DNA of 46,961 nt from IMG/VR virus record IMGVR_UViG_3300036045_000023, positions 1 through 46,961 of that record. One strand, written 5' to 3'. This DNA comes from a virus. A model generated the notes under the pieces. It was not told where the DNA came from. It worked only from the letters and a program-made list of their open reading frames with translations, and made no database searches. Below are positions 6,677-13,423 of the stretch, in pieces (the stretch's first letter is position 1; each line of letters begins with the position of its first letter). Position numbers and translations under genes: made by a program.

Positions 6677-6853
6677 CTACTTGTTGACCGCGTCCGCCGT
6701 GTCCCAGTGCGACTGCGGCGGGGCGTCGTGGTCCACAGGTAGCGGCTCGCCCTTCGCCCACGCCTTCAGCCGCTCGAGGTCCGATGCCGTCCAGTCGGGC
6801 ACCTGGCGCCCCAGGAACGCGCTCGAGATGCGGCAAAGCGGCTGGGCCCACAT
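6677..6853 (-). CDS. Small unknown protein, possibly frameshifted at its start
   Basis: From the ATG at 6853 the frame reads [20 protein letters not shown], then [20 protein letters not shown], and ends [16 protein letters not shown]: a natural-looking 58-aa protein of unknown function. The preceding gene's stop overlaps an ATG at 6890 (ATGA) in a different frame, which starts [12 protein letters not shown]. One missing base just before 6853 would join the two into a single protein. Either the gene starts at 6853 without a Shine-Dalgarno, or there is an indel in the GCGCGCGCC run. Confidence 0.6.
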   Translation of the reverse strand: MWAQPLCRISSAFLGRQVPDWTASDLERLKAWAKGEPLPVDHDAPPQSHWDTADAVNK

Positions 6854-6886
6854 GGCGCGCGCGGAGGACCGCGATGGCGTCTTGGG

Positions 6887-7216
6887 TCATCGCAGCCTCA
6901 CGCCGCGGGCGCCGGCGAGGTTGGCTCCGTCGAGGATGGCTCCGTCGAGGCGGGCGCCGGCGAGGTTGGCTCCGTCGAGGATGGCTCCGTCGAGGCGGGC
7001 GCCGGCGAGGTTGGCTCCGTCGAGGATGGCTCCGTCGAGGCGGGCGCCGGCGAGGTTGGCGCCGTCGAGGCGGGCGCCGTAGAGGCTGGCGCCGCGTAGA
7101 TCAGCTCGCCACAGGTCCGCTCGCGCTGCGACAGCAGCCTCCAGCACGGTCCTCAGGTCGCCCTCGCCCTCGTAAATGGTGTCACCGGTGTCCCAGCGCT
7201 TGATTGCGGTACGCAT
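6887..7216 (-). CDS. Pentapeptide-repeat protein
   Basis: A 109-aa protein. The ATG at 7216 follows AGGAGGA with 7 nt spacing, so longer upstream readings were rejected. The first 45 residues ([19 protein letters not shown] and a short helix) lead into about eleven A(D/N/R/I)L(D/R/A)G pentapeptides such as [15 protein letters not shown] and AILDG. These should fold as a right-handed quadrilateral beta-helix. Some members mimic DNA and inhibit gyrase; whether this one does cannot be read from sequence. The repeats are identical at DNA level (three exact 45-bp units). The next start overlaps its stop. Confidence 0.88.
   Translation of the reverse strand: MRTAIKRWDTGDTIYEGEGDLRTVLEAAVAARADLWRADLRGASLYGARLDGANLAGARLDGAILDGANLAGARLDGAILDGANLAGARLDGAILDGANLAGARGVRLR
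6907..7041 (-). repeat. Three exact 45-bp tandem repeats coding for pentapeptides
   Basis: Units at 6907-6951, 6952-6996 and 6997-7041 are identical. A fourth unit from 7042 diverges after about 18 nt. Each unit codes for 15 residues, or three pentapeptides. Perfect identity at silent positions points to recent expansion by slippage or unequal recombination. Copy number may vary between related phages or between assemblies. Confidence 0.9.
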
Positions 7217-7287
7217 CGTCGATCCTCCTGTGGTCATCGCGCTACCCTCACGTCCGCCGCGCATCCGACCCACGGTGCACGGGCGAC

Positions 7288-7461
7288 TCACCCTGGGTCC
7301 CCGTGCAGCCGCGCCTCAAGCTCCTCGGCATGCACGGCCGCACTCGGCGATGTGATCGCGCGCAGCCACGCATCGGCCACGGTCCGCCAGCGGCGCGCAG
7401 TCTCGCCGTCGGTGTGGAACGCGGCCCACAACGCGAGGTTGGCGCGGTGCAGGGCGGTCAT
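7288..7461 (-). CDS. Small hypothetical protein
   Basis: The ATG at 7461 overlaps the previous stop (ATGA). The 57-aa product reads [20 protein letters not shown], then [16 protein letters not shown], and ends [13 protein letters not shown]. It is mostly helical with an amphipathic character. No family is recognised. The gene belongs to the short co-oriented early run. A 71-nt gap follows before the pentapeptide gene and holds only that gene's Shine-Dalgarno. Confidence 0.65.
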   Translation of the reverse strand: MTALHRANLALWAAFHTDGETARRWRTVADAWLRAITSPSAAVHAEELEARLHGDPG

Positions 7462-7730
7462 GGCTGGTCACATGCGCACGGCGCGTAGCCGCACGTCCTG
7501 CATTCGCGCGGCTCTCCAGCGCGCTCGCGGCGACTGTCCAGCACGCACTGACCGCAGTAGTCACGCGGACCTCCGGTGTGCGGTTGCTCGATGGAGCGGC
7601 AAGCGATCTGCCAACCCTGTGCCTTCGCCTCTCTACGCAGAATGTGCCCATGGAGCCGCGCCGCTCCTGTCTGCGGGCCGAGGAATGAGCGCCCGCAGTC
7701 GTTGCATTGGATTGTGACGATCAGGCTCAT
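7458..7730 (-). CDS. Small Cys-rich protein, probable zinc-binding
   Basis: A 90-aa protein starting MSLIVTIQCNDCGRSFLGPQ. It has three Cys pairs: CNDC, CGQC and CRTCGYAPCAC. This suggests a zinc-ribbon or treble-clef fold. The ATG at 7730 has GGGAG 5 nt upstream; a GTG 6 nt earlier is also in frame. It may bind nucleic acid. No family is recognised. Confidence 0.7.
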   Translation of the reverse strand: MSLIVTIQCNDCGRSFLGPQTGAARLHGHILRREAKAQGWQIACRSIEQPHTGGPRDYCGQCVLDSRRERAGEPRECRTCGYAPCACDQP

Positions 7731-7740
7731 GGCCACTCCC

Positions 7741-8091
7741 TCACTCGCGCACCATCGGCACTCGCGCCGCGCACGGGTCGCACACGTTCACCCCGCGCTC
7801 GATCTCGGCGTCGGTCAGATACTCGTCGCACTCCCAGCACGACGGCGCGGGCACCGGGCGCCGCGCGTACTCCACCAGCCGCGCCACCAGCGGTGCGTTC
7901 GCCCGCTCGCGCTCCTCGCGCTCCTCCTCCTCGCGGTCCTGGCGCTGCTCCACGACCACGCGCGCCAGCTCAGCCGAGAGGATCTCCTCGCAGCCGTCGC
8001 ACGTCCACGGGTAACGGGCGGCGTGGTCGGCTGAGTGGATGTGCACGGGCGGCGCGGCGGCGTCCTCCACTGCCTGCTCCGGCGGGCGCAT
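7741..8091 (-). CDS. Small protein with paired CxxC motifs around a charged helix
   Basis: A 116-aa protein. CDGCEEIL sits near residue 31, then a strongly charged helix (QRQDREEEEREERERANAP), then CWECDEYL and CDPCAARV. The two halves could form one zinc site or two. The ATG overlaps the upstream stop (TGATG). It could be a regulator or an RNA-polymerase-binding phage protein, which is speculation. Confidence 0.7.
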   Translation of the reverse strand: MRPPEQAVEDAAAPPVHIHSADHAARYPWTCDGCEEILSAELARVVVEQRQDREEEEREERERANAPLVARLVEYARRPVPAPSCWECDEYLTDAEIERGVNVCDPCAARVPMVRE

Positions 8092-8360
8092 CAGGCGGCG
8101 CTCGCGGCGGCGATCTCGTCGGCGGTCAGCGGGCGGCTGACAGCGATCTGGGCCATGATGACTGGGTACGTGTGAACCATCAGGTACCCGTCGACCTGAA
8201 CGGCGAGCTGCGCCAGCGCCAGGACGTCGGGGAGGTCACCGCGGTCGCGCTCGACGGTCAGCGTCCCGTACATGCACCTGGCCTCGCCGCCGAGCGGCCT
8301 GACCTCGACGCGGCCGAGGCCGGACAGGGTGAGCATCTCCACCTTCTGCTCGAAGGTCAC
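8091..8360 (-). CDS. Hypothetical early phage protein
   Basis: A GTG at 8360 overlaps the previous stop (GTGA). The 89-aa product starts MTFEQKVEMLTLSGLGRVEV, continues RCMYGTLTVERDRGDLPDVL and ends RPLTADEIAAASAA. It mixes strands and helices and has no recognised family. A longer in-frame reading to 8633 overlaps the upstream gene and lacks a Shine-Dalgarno. Confidence 0.7.
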   Translation of the reverse strand: MTFEQKVEMLTLSGLGRVEVRPLGGEARCMYGTLTVERDRGDLPDVLALAQLAVQVDGYLMVHTYPVIMAQIAVSRPLTADEIAAASAA

Positions 8361-8557
8361 CGCCGCACCGCCGCCGCCTCGGCCGCCCGCGCGGCGATCC
8401 GCTCGTAGCACTCCGCGTGCGCCGTCGCCTTGGCGTGGACGCTGGCCCAGAGCTCGGCCATCAGCGCGTCGCAGCGCGCCTCGGCCGTCGCCTGCCTCTC
8501 GGCCGCCTCCGCGGCCAATTCCCACCAGACCTGCGCTCGTGATCTCGGGTCGTGCAT
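8357..8557 (-). CDS. Small helical hypothetical protein
   Basis: A 66-aa protein (MHDPRSRAQVWWELAAEAAE at the start, ECYERIAARAAEAAAVRR at the end), rich in Ala and Glu and probably all helix. The ATG at 8557 is preceded by AGGGAGGA at good spacing. It is the first gene after the promoter at 8581-8609. No family is recognised. Confidence 0.7.
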   Translation of the reverse strand: MHDPRSRAQVWWELAAEAAERQATAEARCDALMAELWASVHAKATAHAECYERIAARAAEAAAVRR

Positions 8558-8580
8558 CGAGTCCTCCCTCAGTTAGCCCG

Positions 8581-8609
8581 AAGCTACATCGCACGCGCGG
8601 GCTTGGCAA
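8581..8609 (-). promoter_or_regulatory. Early promoter, TTGCCA-N17-TAGCTT
   Basis: On the minus strand TTGCCA (8604-8609), 17 nt and TAGCTT (8581-8586) lie just upstream of the 8557 start. The -35 is identical to that at 178-206. This is the most likely promoter for the long minus-strand run, perhaps reaching the CRISPR locus, since I see no clear promoter nearer csf1. A T7 run just upstream (coding strand) may end transcription of the 8814 gene. Confidence 0.55.
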
Positions 8610-8619
8610 TACAAAAAAA

Positions 8620-8814
8620 TCACGCCACGCCAAGGATGGCCTTAGCTCGCTTGTTCAACGTCGCGCGGATCCAGATCGCCAACGACCCCTGGCCTGCCAC
8701 AATCGCCGCTTCCTGCCATCTCGCCTTGTCCGCCAGCGGCAGACGCACGATCACGGACGCGTTGTGGCGCACTCCCTTAGGACGACCCCGACCCCGCTTG
8801 TTTGGCTTGCTCAT
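8620..8814 (-). CDS. Small basic DNA-binding-like protein (ribbon-helix-helix type)
   Basis: A 64-aa protein: MSKPNKRGRGRPKGVRHNAS, then VIVRLPLADKARWQEAAIVA, then LAIWIRATLNKRAKAILGVA. A basic AT-hook-like arm (RGRGRPKG) precedes a strand VIVRLPL and two helices, as in ribbon-helix-helix repressors. It sits at the divergent junction with the plus-strand genes and could regulate both promoters. There is no Shine-Dalgarno. A TAGTAG lies 6 nt before the ATG, so it may be leaderless. Confidence 0.65.
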   Translation of the reverse strand: MSKPNKRGRGRPKGVRHNASVIVRLPLADKARWQEAAIVAGQGSLAIWIRATLNKRAKAILGVA

Positions 8815-8830
8815 GCCTGACTACTAGCAC
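8802..8830 (+). promoter_or_regulatory. Possible plus-strand early promoter, TTGGCT-N17-TAGCAC
   Basis: TTGGCT at 8802-8807 and TAGCAC at 8825-8830 are 17 nt apart, upstream of the first plus-strand gene. The match to the local TTGCC-type promoters is moderate, and the element overlaps the 5' end of the minus-strand 8814 gene. The divergent layout supports a promoter here more than the exact bases do. Confidence 0.35.
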
Positions 8831-8845
8831 GATTTGCGGCCGCAT

Positions 8846-9043
8846 ATGAAAAATCTTGACGCGCCTCCCGCAACGGTGGCATTGCTACTGTCCATGCAGG
8901 GGGCTAAACTCGATCCCGTGGTGTTGGACCCGCATGTCGAGCGCTGGGGCGTAAATCGGGAGACGCTACTGCGCGAGTGGGTGCCGACGCGACGGGAGTG
9001 GAGGGACGCGGCGATCGATGCGGCGCTAAGGGGGGCGCGGTGA
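8846..9043 (+). CDS. Small hypothetical protein, first gene of the plus-strand run
   Basis: A 65-aa protein from the ATG at 8846 (MKNLDAPPATVALLLSMQGA), continuing LDPVVLDPHVERWGVNRETL and ending DAAIDAALRGAR. A TTG at 8834 would add four residues. It looks helical and contains a possible short helix-turn-helix (VERWGVNRETLLREW). Its stop overlaps the next start (GTGA). Confidence 0.65.
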   Translation: MKNLDAPPATVALLLSMQGAKLDPVVLDPHVERWGVNRETLLREWVPTRREWRDAAIDAALRGAR

Positions 9044-9366
9044 GCCGAAAGAAGGTCAGCACCACGGTCTATCTCCGCGCCGATCAGGTGGTCGCGCTCA
9101 ACGCTCTCCACCTGCGCACCAAGATTCCTGTCGCCGAGATGATCCGCGACTCCATCGACGCAATGCTGGAGCAGCAGTACGCAGCCGGCGCCATCGAGCG
9201 ACCCGACCCGTTGCTCTCCGACGCGCCGATGGGCCTGATCCCGGTGGAGCAGGTACAGCGCATGATCGACGCTGCCGTGCGCCGGGTGATCGATGGTCAC
9301 ACAGCCCCGTCTACGCCATCGCTCGCGGCTGTGTCGGGTCACGCGACGCACAAGGGCGAGCGCTGA
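9040..9366 (+). CDS. Ribbon-helix-helix (CopG-like) DNA-binding protein
   Basis: A 108-aa protein from the GTG at 9040. It starts MSRKKVSTTVYLRADQVVAL, followed by NALHLRTKIPVAEMIRDSID. The strand VSTTVYL plus two helices is a classic CopG/MetJ ribbon-helix-helix. The C-terminal half (residues 50-108) is helical and ends in a Ser/Thr/His-rich tail. It is probably a transcriptional repressor of the replication run. No toxin partner is evident. Confidence 0.75.
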   Translation: MSRKKVSTTVYLRADQVVALNALHLRTKIPVAEMIRDSIDAMLEQQYAAGAIERPDPLLSDAPMGLIPVEQVQRMIDAAVRRVIDGHTAPSTPSLAAVSGHATHKGER

Positions 9367-9560
9367 TGCTCCTCCGCGTCTACACCCGCCTGCGCGGCGG
9401 CGAGCACTGGACGCGCTCGAAGCCGCTGCCGTGGCAGCGAGCCGAACGCCTCGCCGCGCGTCTCGCGGCCGGTGGCGAGTTCGATGTCGAGATCCGGCAG
9501 TCGCCGCGCTCGCGCGCCATCGCCGGCATCCGCGACGCCATCAGGAGGAGGTCCGCGTGA
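9366..9560 (+). CDS. Small hypothetical protein
   Basis: A 64-aa basic protein (MLLRVYTRLRGGEHWTRSKP, then LPWQRAERLAARLAAGGEFD, then VEIRQSPRSR). A strand-helix-strand pattern is likely. The start overlaps the previous stop (TGATG) and its own stop overlaps the next start (GTGA). No family is recognised. Confidence 0.65.
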   Translation: MLLRVYTRLRGGEHWTRSKPLPWQRAERLAARLAAGGEFDVEIRQSPRSRAIAGIRDAIRRRSA

Positions 9561-9746
9561 CCACCCCCGATCGCATCCTCCGCCGCGTACCGCGCCGACA
9601 CGTCGCCGCGCATGGTGCTCGCGCTGCTCAAGGCCGGCGTGCTGGTCGAGGTCGGTCGCGCTCCATGGGGCGTACCGGCCACGGTGCCGATGTGGCTCAC
9701 GCGGCGACAGAAGAAGGGTCAGCAGGTCGTGGCGGTAGCGGGGTGA
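9557..9746 (+). CDS. Small hypothetical protein with an apparent one-base frameshift
   Basis: The GTG at 9557 overlaps the previous stop. Reading straight through gives Arg/Gly-rich text that runs into the methyltransferase frame. Removing one C from the C5 run near 9554-9570 gives MTTPIASSAAYRADTSPRMV, then LALLKAGVLVEVGRAPWGVP, then MWLTRRQKKGQQVVAVAG. That frame ends in a TGA at 9746 overlapping the methyltransferase start (GTGA). The second reading resembles a short winged-helix or beta-rich domain and fits the local overlap style, so I take it as the real gene. Confidence 0.5.
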
Positions 9747-10489
9747 TCCATCACTGCGACTGGCGCGACCTTCTCGCGCACGTGCCCGAGTGCGACGCGC
9801 TGATCGTGGACGCGCCGTACAGCGATGTCACCCACAACGGACATGGAACGCTGGATCGGCATGGCACTGGACTTCCGCCAACGTATGACGGCGGTCGGCG
9901 ACGGGAACTCAATTATAGTCACTGGTCCCCCGACGACGTGTCCGCCTTCGTCTCGGCGTGGTCTCCCCGTACGCGAGGCTGGTTTGTCACCATCACCGAT
10001 CACGTGCTCGCGCCAGCTTGGAATGACGCGCTTGAAGCTATCGGCCGCTACGTCTTCTCGCCGCTCGCCTACGTCGCGCCCGGCTCTCGCGTTCGCCTGA
10101 GCGGAGACGGTCCCGCGCAATGGTCGTGCTGGATCGTCGTCGCGCGACCGAAGTCGCGCACGTTCCAGCGCTGGGGCACTCTCCCCGGTGCCTACGTCCT
10201 GCCGCCGGGCGAGGGCGGCAAGCTCCCCGTTGTCGGCGGAAAGGCGCTGTGGCTCATGGCCCGGCTCGTCGAGGACTACTCGCGCGCTGGTGACCTCGTG
10301 GTCGATCCATGCTGCGGCGCGGGCACGACCCTGGTTGCGGCTGCGCTCACAAACCGGCGCGCGGTCGGGGGCGACATCTCGGCCGAGCACATCGACATCG
10401 CGCGCAGGTGGATGGCGAATCCGACGCGGCCTGCGCCTAGGACTGACCGCGCGGATCCAGCGCAGCCGTCGTTGTTCGGTGCCGCATGA
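9743..10489 (+). CDS. DNA methyltransferase, beta-class (N6-A or N4-C)
   Basis: A 248-aa protein from the GTG at 9743. The catalytic motif IV appears as DAPY at 23-26 and precedes the SAM-binding motif I DPCCGAGTT at 188-196, the order of beta-class amino-methyltransferases. GGDISAEHIDIARR follows as motif II. The spacing and lack of a separate target domain fit a solitary phage methyltransferase. It probably protects phage DNA from restriction. The C-terminus QPSLFGAA matches the QxSLF sliding-clamp-binding pattern. Longer upstream readings cover other genes. No cognate endonuclease is adjacent. Confidence 0.88.
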   Translation: MIHHCDWRDLLAHVPECDALIVDAPYSDVTHNGHGTLDRHGTGLPPTYDGGRRRELNYSHWSPDDVSAFVSAWSPRTRGWFVTITDHVLAPAWNDALEAIGRYVFSPLAYVAPGSRVRLSGDGPAQWSCWIVVARPKSRTFQRWGTLPGAYVLPPGEGGKLPVVGGKALWLMARLVEDYSRAGDLVVDPCCGAGTTLVAAALTNRRAVGGDISAEHIDIARRWMANPTRPAPRTDRADPAQPSLFGAA

Positions 10490-10662
10490 CCCTCCGCCGC
10501 GTCCGCCTCCGCGTCCTATTCTGGTGCCACCTCTACGACCTCGGCGCGCTCATGGACCACTATGGCCGCCGGCTGTGCCTGTACGCCATCGAGCGCGCTG
10601 GGAACGCTGCGTACGAGGGAACAGAGTTGCCCGACGTGCCGGATGAGGAGGCGCCGTTTTGA
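10486..10662 (+). CDS. Small hypothetical protein
   Basis: A 58-aa protein: MTLRRVRLRVLFWCHLYDLG, then ALMDHYGRRLCLYAIERAGN, ending LPDVPDEEAPF. The ATG overlaps the methyltransferase stop (ATGA) and its TGA overlaps the TTG of the next gene. It is basic at the N-terminus and acidic at the C-terminus. No family is recognised. Confidence 0.65.
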   Translation: MTLRRVRLRVLFWCHLYDLGALMDHYGRRLCLYAIERAGNAAYEGTELPDVPDEEAPF

Positions 10663-11234
10663 CCGACCACAGCGCCTGGTTTATCTCGAATCGCTTCGAC
10701 CGTCGCGCGTTACCGCTAGCTGACCGGCACTACAACCGGCGGAAGCCAGGCTCGCCGCAGTTCGTTCCGCCGGGGCGTTGTCTCGTACTGCTCACTGAGT
10801 CGGCCGACGGACTATGGGTGACATCGTGGCCATTCGCTGAGTACGTACGCCACGATTGGCCCGGCGCCTGGATCAACTCACTCTTTCGCAACGAATCGCC
10901 CATTCTCGCGTCGGACCTGATCCGTCAGGCAGTCGCGGCAACGGTTGCGTTCTACGGGCCGGCACCCGAGCCGCACGGGCTCATCACCTTCGTTGACGCA
11001 GCCAAGGTCCATCGCAAGCGAGAACCGGGACGCTGCTACAAGAAAGCTGGCTTCCTGCGCCCGCCATGCCCACGCTGCGGCGGGTATGCGGCGAAGACGA
11101 CATGCCGCGTCTGCGGTGACGGGAAGGCGCGCACTGCTGGCGGGCTAATCGTGTGGCAGTTGCCGCCCGATCGCATGCCGGACCCTGCACCAGCGCGGAC
11201 CTGGCAGACATTTCTCTTCGGTGCCGCGTTTTGA
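10659..11234 (+). CDS. GNAT-like protein, possibly Mom-like DNA modification, with zinc ribbon
   Basis: A 191-aa protein from a TTG overlapping the previous stop. ALPLADRHYNRRKPGSPQFV at the start and LITFVDAAKVHRKREPGRCY followed by KKAGF (residues 108-131) resemble the acyltransferase-like fold of Mom-type phage proteins. Mom modifies adenines to block restriction. A CPRC...CRVC zinc ribbon (C137, C140, C149, C152) is inserted after KKAGFLRP. The C-terminus is QTFLFGAAF, similar to the methyltransferase tail. Its neighbour being a DNA methyltransferase supports a modification role. The family call is from recall only. Confidence 0.55.
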   Translation: MTDHSAWFISNRFDRRALPLADRHYNRRKPGSPQFVPPGRCLVLLTESADGLWVTSWPFAEYVRHDWPGAWINSLFRNESPILASDLIRQAVAATVAFYGPAPEPHGLITFVDAAKVHRKREPGRCYKKAGFLRPPCPRCGGYAAKTTCRVCGDGKARTAGGLIVWQLPPDRMPDPAPARTWQTFLFGAAF

Positions 11235-11410
11235 CCGACCCCCGCGCCTGGCCGCCGCCGGTCGGATGCACCGTCGTATGGCGCAACGGCATGCCCGTCG
11301 GAAAAGTCGTCGGCTATCACGGCGCACTTGCCTTCGTCATGGTCGACGACGAAACGTTCGCCGTGCCGACCATCTCGCTGCGGATTGTGCCGAGGCCGGA
11401 GCCACGCTGA
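11231..11410 (+). CDS. Small beta-rich hypothetical protein
   Basis: A 59-aa protein from a TTG overlapping the previous stop (TTGA): MTDPRAWPPPVGCTVVWRNG, then MPVGKVVGYHGALAFVMVDD, then ETFAVPTISLRIVPRPEPR. It looks like a small SH3-like or beta-barrel domain. It has no recognised family and is coupled to the helicase downstream (TGATG). Confidence 0.65.
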   Translation: MTDPRAWPPPVGCTVVWRNGMPVGKVVGYHGALAFVMVDDETFAVPTISLRIVPRPEPR

Positions 11411-13062
11411 TGCAACCCACCCTACGCCCGTACCAGGTCGATGCCGTCGACCGACTGCGGGCGCTCATTGCTGCCGGCCAGACCCGCCTGTGTCTCGTTG
11501 CTCCGACCGGATCGGGAAAGACAGTCATGGCGTCGGCGATGATTCACGGTGCCGCCCGCAAGGGAAAGCGCTGCTTATTCTTGGCCCACCGGAAGGAACT
11601 GATCGATCAAACCGTCGACAAGCTCCACCGATGGAGCGTTCGACCCGGCGTTATCATGGCTGACGATCCGCGGCGCGACGACTACCTACCGGTCCAGGTC
11701 GCCAGCGTCCCAACGCTCGCGCGTCGCCTGAATCGGCTCCCGCCTGCCGAGCTTGTCGTCGTCGACGAGTGCCACCACGCCACGTCAGACTCATACCGCA
11801 AAGTCATCGATGCCTACGCGCACGCCGTCGTCATCGGCATGACAGCTACCCCATGGCGCACTGACCGCAATGGACTCGCCGACATCTACACGGCCTCGGT
11901 CCTCGCGGCCACGCCGGCCGAACTCATCGCGTCCGGCGCGCTGGTGCCATACGACGCGTTCGCCTACGACGCGCCCGACCTGCACGAGGTCCGCGTCACG
12001 ATGGGCGAGTACCACCAGAAGGATCTTGCACTCGCCTGCAACACAAAGATCCTCGTCGGCTCCGTCGTGCGCGAGTACACGACACACGCCGCCGGCCGGC
12101 GCGCGATCGTATTCCCGGTCAACATCGAGCACAGCCATTCCCTCGTCGACGAGTTCCGCGCCGCTGGATTTTCAGCCGCACACGTCGACTGCAACACCCC
12201 GCGGGACGAACGCGGCGCGGCCATGGAGCGATTCCGCCGTGGTGACCTGCTCGTGCTGTCCTCGGTCGGCGTCCTCACCGAGGGATTCGACGTTCCCGCG
12301 GCGGAGGTCTGCATCCTAGCGCGGCCTACGAAGTCGCTGTCCCTTCACCTCCAGATGATCGGGCGCGTCCTGCGTCCCGCGTCTGGCAAGGACCGCGCGC
12401 TGATCCACGACCACGCGGGAAACGTCATGCGGCACGGATTCCCCGACGACGATCGCGACTACAGCCTGACCGCAACCCCGAAGTCGGTCGTCGAACGGAA
12501 CACGTGCCCGGCGTGTCATGCCGTGTTTGCGGGGCTGCGGCGGTGCAACGGTACCGGCCGGTGCGAGCGCCCGCCCGAGGAGCCGCAGGCGTGTATCGCC
12601 GGACCGATCGGTCTCACGTCGCCGTCCCACTGCCCGGCCTGCAACGAGTTCATCCAACTGCCCGAAGAGCGCGAGTCGAGCGGTGGCGGCCCCGAACTGG
12701 AGCACACCGAAGGGCGCCGGCTGTCAAAGGAGCAGATCCAGGAACTGCGCTCGCGCCGCAAAGGCGCCGGCCTGCGCGACCTGACCGACCTCCAGTTGCA
12801 GCGCGCCGCGAGTGCCACCCGCATTCAGAAAGCCGCCGAGTTCCTTCGCCTGTGTCGCGTCGCTGAAGCGAAGGGTTTCAAGAAGGGCTTCGTGAGCCAC
12901 CAGTACCGCAACGTGTTCGGCGTGTGGCCTCGGTTCGCCGACGGCGAACTTGACGGCGTCGAGCCGGCGCAGAGGCCATTCTTCCCGCTGGAGCCGCGCG
13001 CCGACCGGTCGGTGCGCCGTGCCGGTGCGGATCAACCGAGCGGACCATCACGCCACAGGTGA
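11410..13062 (+). CDS. SF2 DNA/RNA helicase (DEAD/H-like, DECH box)
   Basis: A 550-aa protein from the ATG at 11410. Motif I is APTGSGKT (31-38), motif II DECH (119-122), motif III TAT (145-147) and motif VI QMIGRVLRP (315-323). LRPYQVDAVDRLR near the N-terminus is the Q-like region. After the RecA2 domain a four-Cys cluster (CPACHAVF...CPACNEF, residues 366-420) suggests a zinc module, followed by a helical C-terminus. The layout matches phage SF2 helicases of the replication or recombination block. The last 20 residues overlap non-conserved sequence ahead of the nuclease gene. Confidence 0.92.
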   Translation: MQPTLRPYQVDAVDRLRALIAAGQTRLCLVAPTGSGKTVMASAMIHGAARKGKRCLFLAHRKELIDQTVDKLHRWSVRPGVIMADDPRRDDYLPVQVASVPTLARRLNRLPPAELVVVDECHHATSDSYRKVIDAYAHAVVIGMTATPWRTDRNGLADIYTASVLAATPAELIASGALVPYDAFAYDAPDLHEVRVTMGEYHQKDLALACNTKILVGSVVREYTTHAAGRRAIVFPVNIEHSHSLVDEFRAAGFSAAHVDCNTPRDERGAAMERFRRGDLLVLSSVGVLTEGFDVPAAEVCILARPTKSLSLHLQMIGRVLRPASGKDRALIHDHAGNVMRHGFPDDDRDYSLTATPKSVVERNTCPACHAVFAGLRRCNGTGRCERPPEEPQACIAGPIGLTSPSHCPACNEFIQLPEERESSGGGPELEHTEGRRLSKEQIQELRSRRKGAGLRDLTDLQLQRAASATRIQKAAEFLRLCRVAEAKGFKKGFVSHQYRNVFGVWPRFADGELDGVEPAQRPFFPLEPRADRSVRRAGADQPSGPSRHR

Positions 13063-13111
13063 TCGGCGACGGGAGGGCTCAGTTGCGCGAAACCTGCTCA
13101 GCGTGCGGAGC

Positions 13112-13423
13112 ATGAGCACCGAACCCCGCCTCACCTCCTACATCATCGCGCAGCTCAACCTCCTGCCGCGCTGCTACTTCTGGCGCGCCAACTCCGGCGT
13201 GGCGCACGCCGGTAACCGCACCGTGCGATTCGGCGTGCCGGGTCAGGCCGACATTACCGGCGTCGCAAACGGCCGGCGAGTCGAGATCGAGGTCAAGTCC
13301 GACACCGGCCGCGTGCGTCCCGGCCAGCGCGCCTTTGCCGAGCGTATCACTGCGGCCGGCGCCGTCTACGTCATCGCACGCTGCCTCGATGATGCGCTCG
13401 ACGCGGTGAGGCCGCTACTGTGA
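13112..13423 (+). CDS. VRR-NUC domain nuclease
   Basis: A 103-aa protein from the ATG at 13112. It carries GVAHAGNRTVRFGVPGQADI, then GRRVEIEVKSDTGRVRPGQ, then VYVIARCLDDAL. The D...ExK core (QAD, EIEVK) followed by a PGQ helix is the VRR-NUC version of the PD-(D/E)xK fold. Such proteins act as structure-specific or Holliday-junction nucleases. Single-domain phage versions are about 90-110 aa, as here. The frame is open upstream to 12950, but that part overlaps the helicase. Confidence 0.85.
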   Translation: MSTEPRLTSYIIAQLNLLPRCYFWRANSGVAHAGNRTVRFGVPGQADITGVANGRRVEIEVKSDTGRVRPGQRAFAERITAAGAVYVIARCLDDALDAVRPLL

